From a virus: 46,517 nucleotides of DNA. Below the pieces are notes generated by a model that did not search any database, was not told the DNA's origin, and worked only from the letters and a program-made list of their open reading frames with translations. Position numbers and translations under genes: made by a program. Numbering within the stretch: position 1 is the first letter of the stretch; every line of letters begins with the position of its first letter. Positions 40,099-46,517 of the stretch are shown in pieces. Where the stretch lies: the IMG/VR virus record IMGVR_UViG_3300042923_001817, positions 1 through 46,517 of that record; one strand, written 5' to 3'.

Positions 40099-41859
40099 AT
40101 GATAGATTTGATTACTTGTCCTTACTGTAATGCTGAGTATAAGAAAATCACAGCAAACCATTTAGTTAAACATAATATTAAATACCTGGATTATTTAAAG
40201 GAGTATGATAAGAATAAATATTATTTAAAGGTTTTATCCGAATTTATATGGGAGTTTTATAGACCTTGTACAAATAAATATATTGAACAGGTATATAGTA
40301 AAGAGACTCATGGATTTATATGGATAACAAAATATGCAATGGGTAAAGATATTTTGGAAAAAGAAATAATAAAAGCTCAAAAGGAAGCAGTAGAATCAAG
40401 CAGGTTAAATAAGCTGTCTAATACAAGGGGATATCCTTTCACTAAATCCGATATCGTGCAACACCTCAGGAAGGAAAGAACATTAGGAATATATACGTAT
40501 AACGGAGATACAACCTTTTTAACATTTGATATTGACGAAGATAATATGGACTATGTATTAAGTATTTGTAATAGCCTTAAACGATGCAATATAGATGAGA
40601 ATCAGATATTACTAACTTATAGTGGGAATAAAGGTTATCATATTTCTATTTTCTTTAATAAGCCAATATTAATAAAAAAAGTGAAAGAAATGTTTGATTT
40701 ATTTCTTTGGACAATAAGGGGAATTAACAAACTTAGAGAGAATGGTTCTAAAGTTGTGGAGGCGAGAGGTGTATCAAATCAAGCAGTTAAGATTCCTTTT
40801 TCAATCAATAGGAAAAATACTGTTGAGTATAGGAAAATAAACAATTGGAATGACTTGCAATTAAGAATGAAAGAAGGAAAAGGTAATTATTGCTATGCAA
40901 TCGATGAATATGGATGTGAGATTGACACTCTTGATAAAATTACTCATATGCAAAAAGTAGATAGTAGTATGGTTGATAGGATAATTAATGATTTAACGGA
41001 TGATATGGCATTTTTTGATAATTTGTGTAGATATGAAATCAGTCTTAATGATTCTATAAAGAAAATAGAAATAGATTCGTTCAGTATTAATAAAAACGTA
41101 GTATACGAAGGTATAGAAGCATTATTAGATAAGCCAATTGAAGTTAAGGAACGACACACAACATTATTAAAAATAGCTATATATAATAAGTCATATAATA
41201 TGACTGCTAAGGAAAATGAAGATTTTTTAATAAACTTTACAACAGACAAAAAGATGAACCATAAGTTTGAAACAAAGATTGATGTTAATATTAAAGAAAT
41301 AAAATCAATTATCAGAACAATATATTATTCGGAAACGGCTGATAAATATCGAATTTATGATGGAATTAAAAAGCTGTCTTTTACAAAGGATGAAATACTT
41401 GAGATATTATCAATAAAGGACAAGCATCTCAGAAAATTCTATTTTATAATGTTTACGCAATTTAAAATGTTTGGTAATAAAAGAGATAAGCGTTTCTTCT
41501 TAACTTATGAGAGAATAAAGAAATCGGTTAGAATAAATGGAAAAGCTATAAATGATAAGCTATTACAATTAGAGAAACTTAATAAGATTGTGTTTGTAAG
41601 AAAAGGTGAAAAAGATAATGGTGTAGAGAAGATTAGGAATAAGCCGAATATATATATGTTAAAATATAATCTGAATTCTGATGAAACAGATAAGGGATAT
41701 AAACTTTTAAGAGGTGACAAGGAAGCAAATGATAATATAACGTTTTGCAATTTTGAAATGATGTGTGCAAAGGTACTTAGTAAGGTTGAAATTGAAACAC
41801 ATTTTTGTATGCAAAAGACAATATTAAAGTATAAGTATCAGAAATTAGTTGAAGTATAA
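40099..41859 (+). CDS. Zinc-finger / archaeo-eukaryotic-type primase fusion
   Basis: A 586-aa protein. An N-terminal MucR/ROS-like zinc finger has Cys7, Cys10, His21 and His25 (CPYCNAEY, HLVKH). The primase core has the metal-binding FDIDEDN (Asp144, Asp146) and SGNKGYHISIFF (Ser175, His181), followed by AVKIPFSINRK, as in the primases of TOTE-type and plasmid elements. The C-terminal ~150 residues look like winged-helix domains (RIKKSVRINGKAINDKLLQLEKL). There is no helicase domain. It probably makes primers for the replication of a mobile element. Weak ribosome-binding site GAAAG. Confidence 0.8.
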   Translation: MIDLITCPYCNAEYKKITANHLVKHNIKYLDYLKEYDKNKYYLKVLSEFIWEFYRPCTNKYIEQVYSKETHGFIWITKYAMGKDILEKEIIKAQKEAVESSRLNKLSNTRGYPFTKSDIVQHLRKERTLGIYTYNGDTTFLTFDIDEDNMDYVLSICNSLKRCNIDENQILLTYSGNKGYHISIFFNKPILIKKVKEMFDLFLWTIRGINKLRENGSKVVEARGVSNQAVKIPFSINRKNTVEYRKINNWNDLQLRMKEGKGNYCYAIDEYGCEIDTLDKITHMQKVDSSMVDRIINDLTDDMAFFDNLCRYEISLNDSIKKIEIDSFSINKNVVYEGIEALLDKPIEVKERHTTLLKIAIYNKSYNMTAKENEDFLINFTTDKKMNHKFETKIDVNIKEIKSIIRTIYYSETADKYRIYDGIKKLSFTKDEILEILSIKDKHLRKFYFIMFTQFKMFGNKRDKRFFLTYERIKKSVRINGKAINDKLLQLEKLNKIVFVRKGEKDNGVEKIRNKPNIYMLKYNLNSDETDKGYKLLRGDKEANDNITFCNFEMMCAKVLSKVEIETHFCMQKTILKYKYQKLVEV

Positions 41860-42271
41860 AACAAAATCTTATGCAACATAATGCCTTAAATTAAAACATT
41901 GATATATGTTTTTAATTTTATAAATCCTTGGCAAGACTATTGCTTTTATGGTAGGTTTTTCGTGGTTCAAAGCATTGATTTTCATGTGTTTTCAGGCGTT
42001 TCTAAATTCTAAAAGTACCTGAATAAAATTGTTATATCCCCTAACTACATTAATCTATCATAAGCACAGAGTTTTCATTAAGAGAATGACATAAAGACAT
42101 ATATAAGCCAACATTCAACGAATACACTTATATCAATGAATAATGTAACTATCTCAGTTAGAAACAACATAACTGGTGAAGAAGAAATATCTAATGTTTA
42201 TTATTGTAAGTAAATTACAAAAGAAGTACAATAGTGTAGTAACTTACTGATTTTTTAGTTAGGAGACGACT
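41860..42271 (+). other. Gene-free gap with hairpin and promoter
   Basis: An AT-rich gap. An imperfect hairpin at about 41887-41920 (AAATTAAAACAT with ATGTTTTTAATTT) may end the primase transcript. A promoter lies at 42204-42232: -35 TTGTAA, 17 bases, -10 TACAAT; TTGTAA...TTACAA around it forms a short palindrome, a possible operator. I see no convincing gene in this stretch. Confidence 0.5.
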
Positions 42272-43312
42272 ATGGATAGTTTGACTTTGAAAGATACAAA
42301 AGAACAGTTTTTAAGTAGTTGTATTGATGGTGATTTTTATGACAGTTCATTAAAAACTTACAAGAGAAAAGTTGAAGTATTTTTTGAATTCTTAACAGAA
42401 GGTTATAGTGTTAATGATAATAATTATAAAGAAGTTCTTCGGGGAATTGATGACAAAGTAATTACGAAAAGCATCGAATTCTATGTAAAAAAGTATGGGA
42501 TTTCTTTTAAAAGTACAATTGATTTATATGTTTCAGTTGTAAAGTCTTACTTTGATTTTATAAACAAAAACATGGGTATTTTTAATGATAATTTTGATAG
42601 TGTTAAGAGTTATGAAGATATAAAAATATCTATTGAGAAAAAAATCAAGGAACTGGAGTTGATTACCAAAGAACAAAAACCCCCTATAGCCGAGCATACA
42701 TTTACTAAAATATTAAACGAATGTAATAAAATTTTAAGTACATATACATTTGAATATATGAATGATAATAAAAATAAACCTAAAAAAAATCCAGTACAAT
42801 TTTTTACTTCTGCATTACTTATTAAAATAATCATGCTTACAGGAATGAAAAACCAAGTAATTGATACTATAAAGTTAAAAGATTATAATTCTGAATTGAA
42901 TTATATTAATATTAATAATTTTGCTATTCATCTACCAAATGATTTAGGAATACAGATGCATTTATATTTACGATTAAGAGATGTACTTGTTAAAGATAAA
43001 AGTGAAGAATACCAACTATTTGTTAAAAAGGATGGGACACCAATAGGTTCATCTTATGATTATGCTTTCAAAACTTTAGATAATATTATTGATAATTCAA
43101 TTGCGGAGAGTGTAGCAAAATATACTATTATGCAAATGATAAAAAAAGGTATGAATATTAGTATTATAAAGTTGCTAACAAAGTTTGGTATCGATAGTTG
43201 CTTACATTGTCAAGAGTTGGTGAACGATGAAAAAACCAATGAAGATATCACGGCCCAAAATAGATATATTGATTCAAAAATAAGAAGCATGGATATATTT
43301 GATTTGTTGTGA
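42272..43312 (+). CDS. Tyrosine-recombinase-like protein lacking catalytic residues
   Basis: A 346-aa protein. The N-terminal helical half (YDSSLKTYKRKVEVFFEFLTEGY and STIDLYVSVVKSYFDFINK) resembles an integrase core-binding domain. The C-terminal part follows the tyrosine-recombinase fold: ALLIKIIMLTGMKNQVIDTIKLKDYN lies where TGLR is expected, but the catalytic arginine is replaced by lysine. KYTIMQMIKKGMNISIIKLLTKFG sits at the HxLRHT box without its H and R. A final tyrosine is in NRYIDSK. It is probably an inactive, DNA-binding relative. Ribosome-binding site TAGGAGACG. Confidence 0.62.
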   Translation: MDSLTLKDTKEQFLSSCIDGDFYDSSLKTYKRKVEVFFEFLTEGYSVNDNNYKEVLRGIDDKVITKSIEFYVKKYGISFKSTIDLYVSVVKSYFDFINKNMGIFNDNFDSVKSYEDIKISIEKKIKELELITKEQKPPIAEHTFTKILNECNKILSTYTFEYMNDNKNKPKKNPVQFFTSALLIKIIMLTGMKNQVIDTIKLKDYNSELNYININNFAIHLPNDLGIQMHLYLRLRDVLVKDKSEEYQLFVKKDGTPIGSSYDYAFKTLDNIIDNSIAESVAKYTIMQMIKKGMNISIIKLLTKFGIDSCLHCQELVNDEKTNEDITAQNRYIDSKIRSMDIFDLL

Positions 43313-43393
43313 GATATAGTATTACATGATAGTTTTCTAATTCTATAAAGAGTGAATGTTTTAGACAGTTATATACTAAAAATAGCGTATGTT

Positions 43394-43430
43394 AAAAGGC
43401 TTTGCATTTATATTGCAGAGCCTTTTGTTT
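43394..43430 (+). terminator. Strong terminator after the recombinase-like gene
   Basis: AAAAGGCTTTGCA (43394-43406) pairs with TGCAGAGCCTTTT (43414-43426), 13 pairs including one G-T, loop of 7, followed by GTTTGTT. Confidence 0.82.
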
Positions 43431-43570
43431 GTTCTGCCTTTCTATAGTTATATCATGCGAGAATTAGCATATGATATCAAAACATGCTTTGAAGTAGGGT
43501 ATTTCATCAATTTAATTGTTGGAATTAAGTGTAATCATGAACTAAAGTGAATTAAACTTGTTTCACGGGA

Positions 43571-43772
43571 ACGCAGACCTCACTTCACGCCCCTTGCTTC
43601 GCAGGGGTTCGCTCGGAAAAATCGCCTTGATGGACCAGGCGACCAGAGCAAGCTCTTTTTTTCCGAGCCGTTCCGTTCGGTCTGCGTCACTTCGTTCAGC
43701 AGAGAAAAATTGTTCTTCCCCCTCTCTTAAAAACGATAGGGGTCAAAACAATTTTTAGTTGCCTTTCGGCAA
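43571..43772 (+). other. Dense inverted-repeat region, origin-like (replication or transfer)
   Basis: This GC-richer island in AT-rich DNA contains nested and adjacent inverted repeats. They are: ACGCAGACC (43571-43579)/GGTCTGCGT (43679-43687); CCCCTTGC/GCAGGGG (43590-43607); GCTCGGAAAAA (43611-43621)/TTTTTCCGAGC (43658-43668); CGCCT/AGGCG (43623-43641); AAAAATTGTT (43705-43714)/AACAATTTTT (43747-43756) with an inner C/G stem; and TTGCC TTTC GGCAA (43759-43772). Such clusters mark oriT, single-strand origins or structured RNAs. An open frame across it is an artefact. Confidence 0.6.
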
Positions 43773-43848
43773 CATGCATTATTCCTACGCTATTTATATT
43801 TATTTGAAAAGAGCAAAATATATCATTACCAAAGAGGAGGTGTTATAA

Positions 43849-44451
43849 ATTAGAAAATCACATTATATAAACAAATTAACAAGCAAAGATGTTAATTTGT
43901 TAAAAGCATTTAGTAGAGTTGGCTACCTTTCTTCAGGCCAATTAAGAGGAGATTTAGATATTGCAGATAGGCGAGTTACTAATTTCGTGCGTGACGGTTA
44001 TATTGAAAAGGTTCCATTTATCGATAAAAAATCAAAAAACATAGAATTTGCATATCGATTAACTGATAAAGGTAAAACTTTATGCTCCAATCAACTACAA
44101 GTTGAAAGTTTCTATCGAAGTTCTTCAGCCATCCATGACCTTGCATTGGCGGACAAGTATTTTACTATAGATAAAGACCTTAGAGATAGCTGGATAACCG
44201 AGAGTCAATGGAGAGGTCGGTTTGAAGAATATTTAAATGACTTGCATAACAAAGATTGTGACAGGTGGGAGGAGTTGTATGACCAATTGAAGGAAGGTCT
44301 CATAAGTCCACCAGATGGTGGTTATGTGAACGGCGAGGGAGTTGAGATTGCATTGGAAGTCATAACGAGTAGTTACGGGGAGGCTGAGCTATTAGCAAAG
44401 GAGAATTTTGTACAGACACTTGAAGTAGTATACAACCAAATTAGGGTTTAG
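43849..44451 (+). CDS. Winged-helix protein with nuclease-like C-terminus (replication-relaxation-like)
   Basis: A 200-aa protein. The best start is ATT 43849, 8 bases after GAGGAGG, because the coding-like RKSHYINKLTSKDVNLLKAF lies before the first standard start (TTG 43897). The N-terminal ~75 residues form a winged helix (LLKAFSRVGYLSSGQLRG; VTNFVRDGYIEKV). The C-terminus has SPPDGGY and EIALEVITSSYGE, resembling a PD-(D/E)XK core without a clear lysine. This layout recalls replication-relaxation proteins of mobile elements. It follows the origin-like region, so a role there is likely but unproved. Confidence 0.62.
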   Translation: MRKSHYINKLTSKDVNLLKAFSRVGYLSSGQLRGDLDIADRRVTNFVRDGYIEKVPFIDKKSKNIEFAYRLTDKGKTLCSNQLQVESFYRSSSAIHDLALADKYFTIDKDLRDSWITESQWRGRFEEYLNDLHNKDCDRWEELYDQLKEGLISPPDGGYVNGEGVEIALEVITSSYGEAELLAKENFVQTLEVVYNQIRV

Positions 44452-44464
44452 ATTGGAGGTTTAA

Positions 44465-45370
44465 ATGATGACAAATAAGGACAAAGAGGAGGCTTGCAGA
44501 ACGTTTGAGAGCTATATTAAGCTAATATATTGGTTTGGTCATGGTATAATGATGTCAATTCATGTTCAGCAGTATATGGAGCGATTTGAGGGCAAAAACA
44601 AGACACAGGTTTGGAGAGATATACGGAAACTACAATCATCCGAGCTATTGGATGTTAGTAAAGTATTTAATAATAATTATGTAAAACTAAAAAAGTATTC
44701 GTTGAGATACCTGTTGGATAAAGCAAGTTCCAAGGATACTAAATCGGTTAACGTTGGTTTTACAGCGATTAAGAGGTCAGCATTCATTAATGAATTTATA
44801 TTGAGGTATCCCTTGAAAGCTGAAAATATAGATGATGCTATAAGCTATTATCATTCCTTTACTACATTAATAAATAAGGACAAACAGAATTCAACTATTT
44901 TACAAAAAGTTAAAAATGGGAATAAAGAGATAAAAAATGAAATTGAGAATCTGGATGCATTGGCTACACAACAGATGAAGAATTTACAGAGTAAAATACC
45001 AGGTATAAAAATTGAAAAACTTAATCGCTTTAACTTGAATAACATGCAGAGTAGAAACATTTACATTAGTTCTATAAAAGAGGATATTGTTAATGTAGTC
45101 TTTTTAGACCTTAATGACAGTTATAATGCAACTAAATTGGCAGAATCATTCGAGGAAGTATATATGTATCTTTCAAGTCTTTTAACTGATAAATTATTTG
45201 TATTCTCTCTCGTTGTATCTGATAATGATAACGTAATTAGGATAAAAAAAATAACAACACGGTTAACAAACATTTTGATGAGTAAACATCTTTGTGGATT
45301 TTTCAAGTTTAAAATTTTAGACCTAAATATTCGGGCAAAGGTTTTCAGTAATATGAAAGTATTGTTTTGA
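44465..45370 (+). CDS. Unrecognised protein, probable winged helix plus coiled coil
   Basis: A 301-aa protein 13 bases after the previous stop, with GGAGG before ATG 44465, so it forms an operon with it. The N-terminus (MSIHVQQYMERFEGKNKTQVWRDIRKL) is helix-turn-helix-like. The centre (about 155-180) is a coiled coil, and the C-terminal half is alpha/beta with ISSIKEDIVNVVFLDLNDSYN. I do not recognise the family. It may be a partner of the preceding protein at the structured region. Confidence 0.55.
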   Translation: MMTNKDKEEACRTFESYIKLIYWFGHGIMMSIHVQQYMERFEGKNKTQVWRDIRKLQSSELLDVSKVFNNNYVKLKKYSLRYLLDKASSKDTKSVNVGFTAIKRSAFINEFILRYPLKAENIDDAISYYHSFTTLINKDKQNSTILQKVKNGNKEIKNEIENLDALATQQMKNLQSKIPGIKIEKLNRFNLNNMQSRNIYISSIKEDIVNVVFLDLNDSYNATKLAESFEEVYMYLSSLLTDKLFVFSLVVSDNDNVIRIKKITTRLTNILMSKHLCGFFKFKILDLNIRAKVFSNMKVLF

Positions 45371-45473
45371 TTTAATAGATAAATCTTCGATGTAAATTTA
45401 TGTGATATTAATCTGGCATTTTTTATAAAATCAATGTATAAGATTAAATATAATAACTCACAATATGGGTATT

Positions 45474-45546
45474 AATACGTAAAAAAAAACATTTATTCGT
45501 GCATTATATAATGAAATGCAGATAGTGTAAATTATTTTTACGTATT
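45474..45546 (+). repeat. 12-base perfect inverted repeat with nested stem
   Basis: AATACGTAAAAA (45474-45485) and TTTTTACGTATT (45535-45546) are exact inverted copies. Between them TGCATT (45510-45515) pairs with AATGCA (45525-45530). A T-run follows at 45547. It lies in the 212-base gap before the next gene, which otherwise holds only its ribosome-binding site. It may be a terminator, an operator or a cruciform. Confidence 0.5.
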
Positions 45547-45582
45547 TTTTTTATTCAAAAAAATATATACAGAGGTAAAACA

Positions 45583-46200
45583 ATGAGAAAAGGTTTTTAC
45601 ACAATTGAGCGTTTCATCGAATTAAATAATGGGTCGTCCTACCCTATTAATGACATTACGAATTTGCATGAACCAAAGATTATGGAATGTACTGAATGCA
45701 ATTATTACTTTATAAGAAAGCCATATGAAATCTTTAGTCAGGGAAGAGATAAGTTTTGTATAAGTTGTAACAAAATAAATAGCTTAACTGATGATGATGG
45801 TTCAGTAGTTTTACAGAAATTACAACCTTTAGTTAAGAAATACAAACAAAAAGGTTTAATATTTATACCAGAATATAAGAGAGAAGATTTAGTAAATGAA
45901 AAAGGAAATAAGTTAAAGAATGACTTATCTATTTTTACAATTGATAATTTAAACTATCCTATAGCAATGATTGAAATAGGAAGAGTTATTGACTCTAAGA
46001 GCATCGGTTACAAACTTAACTTTTGTAATGAACATACTATTGTTTTTGAAGGATTATTAGCTACAACACAATGTGATTATTATTTCGAAATATTTATTCA
46101 AAGATTGTTAGAATTCAATAAATTAGAACCTTTAGATAAAAAAGATAAGATAGATGAATGGTTTCCTTCATTTTGGATTAATGATATACGAGATAAATAA
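45583..46200 (+). CDS. Unrecognised protein with zinc ribbon
   Basis: A 205-aa protein. A zinc ribbon has CTECNYYF near residue 33 and CISCNKIN near 65. The C-terminal part (LKNDLSIFTIDNLNYPIAMIEIGRVI) alternates strands and helices and carries Asp and Glu that could form a PD-(D/E)XK-like core, but the motif is not complete. Ribosome-binding site AGAGGT before ATG 45583. Function unknown; a restriction or transposition endonuclease is one possibility. Confidence 0.5.
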   Translation: MRKGFYTIERFIELNNGSSYPINDITNLHEPKIMECTECNYYFIRKPYEIFSQGRDKFCISCNKINSLTDDDGSVVLQKLQPLVKKYKQKGLIFIPEYKREDLVNEKGNKLKNDLSIFTIDNLNYPIAMIEIGRVIDSKSIGYKLNFCNEHTIVFEGLLATTQCDYYFEIFIQRLLEFNKLEPLDKKDKIDEWFPSFWINDIRDK

Positions 46201-46220
46201 TTTTTTATAAAGGATACCAG

Positions 46221-46517
46221 ATGGAGTATCTAATATATTGTATGCAAATTGTATGCAAAACAAATCGGATATTACAGAACCCTCCTTTCTATATGGGTTT
46301 CAAAAGTGTAAAACAGTTCAAACCATATAAGCAGATTATTACACGTATTGTAAATAAAGTTGACAACATGGTAAATAGTGGTAGTATTTGTGTTGAGAGG
46401 AAATTAGTTTTGAAGTATATGAATAGAGAATTAAATTTATCTAAGGAAGGGAAAGCGACGGCATTTACTACTGCGACAGAAGAATTACTGACCATTCAAA
46501 TATATATGGTGTGGTAA
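46221..46517 (+). CDS. Possible small gene ending at the window edge
   Basis: A 98-codon open frame from ATG 46221 to TAA at the last base. A weak AAGGA stands before the ATG. The C-terminal half (FKPYKQIITRIVNKVDNMVN and RKLVLKYMNRELNLSKEGKA) is coding-like and helical; the first 24 residues are less convincing, and ATG 46293 is an alternative start without a good ribosome-binding site. No family is recognised. Confidence 0.3.
   Translation: MEYLIYCMQIVCKTNRILQNPPFYMGFKSVKQFKPYKQIITRIVNKVDNMVNSGSICVERKLVLKYMNRELNLSKEGKATAFTTATEELLTIQIYMVW

Noticed and set aside
42136-42213. 25-codon micro-frame beginning MNNVTISVRNN
   Set aside because: No ribosome-binding site and it runs into the promoter before 42272; no support beyond an open frame.
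43558-43758. 66-codon open frame across the structured region
   Set aside because: It has no ribosome-binding site, its codons follow the inverted repeats, and the protein is low-complexity serine/arginine sequence. The DNA structure explains it.
1-46517. tRNA or rRNA genes
   Set aside because: No cloverleaf-like segment or rRNA sequence was noticed by eye; a covariance-model search would be needed to exclude a tRNA fully.

Overview
The window is a low-to-moderate GC Firmicutes sequence, most like Lachnospiraceae or a related gut clostridium. This rests on AGGAGG-type ribosome-binding sites, occasional TTG starts, the prophage gene families, and three large serine recombinases. About the first 29 kb is the packaging, structural and lysis half of an HK97-type, long-tailed (siphovirus) prophage. 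It is read left to right and cut at its left end inside a SNF2-type helicase gene. The rest, about 29.5 to 46.5 kb, is accessory mobile DNA with several recombinases and cargo. The last 6 to 7 kb is clearly more AT-rich by eye.

Prophage layout. Late control and packaging start: helicase remnant (1-426), small ORF (481), ArpU/DUF1492-like late regulator (737), HNH endonuclease (1292), putative cos region (1652-1764) and small terminase (1765). A DNA-modification and metabolite insert follows: a 26-codon metK remnant (2334), ParB-like plus adenine methyltransferase (2405), C5-cytosine methyltransferase with a repeat-filled recognition region (3639), then a 230-aa protein, DUF4314 protein, amidoligase, gamma-glutamylcyclotransferase and DUF5049 protein (5652-8283). 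Next come the large terminase (8346), a three-gene moron with its own promoter and terminator (9956-11375), portal, ClpP-type protease, major capsid, head fibre, connectors and major tail protein. The tail-assembly chaperone carries a clear -1 frameshift signal (17368-17413). It is followed by tape measure, distal tail, tail-tip and fibronectin-like fibre genes, then holin, a structural protein, amidase and a strong terminator (28819). A GNAT-like gene lies on the opposite strand (28827-29450).

Right of the prophage. A SHOCT-like small gene leads a tight cassette of large serine recombinase, catalytic-domain-less recombinase fragment and second large serine recombinase (29708-33539). Cargo follows: a secreted nuclease lipoprotein (minus strand) and a four-gene plus-strand operon (34729-37987) ending in a PD-(D/E)XK nuclease, which looks like an uncharacterised defence-type locus. 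A 15-base direct repeat stands at both sides of this 8.3-kb block, and two more variants lie beside the right copy. A third large serine recombinase (minus strand, 38005-39624) reads into those repeats.

The AT-rich end holds a zinc-finger/archaeo-eukaryotic-type primase (40099), a tyrosine-recombinase-like protein lacking the catalytic residues (42272), a compact GC-richer region of nested inverted repeats (43571-43772) and two putative winged-helix proteins (43849, 44465), then two unrecognised genes. This looks like the replication or mobilisation part of another integrative element.

The best leads are: the cargo operon 34729-37987; the C-terminal module shared by the 230-aa protein and the amidoligase; the origin-like structured region at 43.6 kb; the zinc-finger/primase protein; the metK remnant; the frameshift signal; and a repeated TTTAGAGTGAT element before three genes. 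All family calls come from reading motifs by eye; no database search was run.
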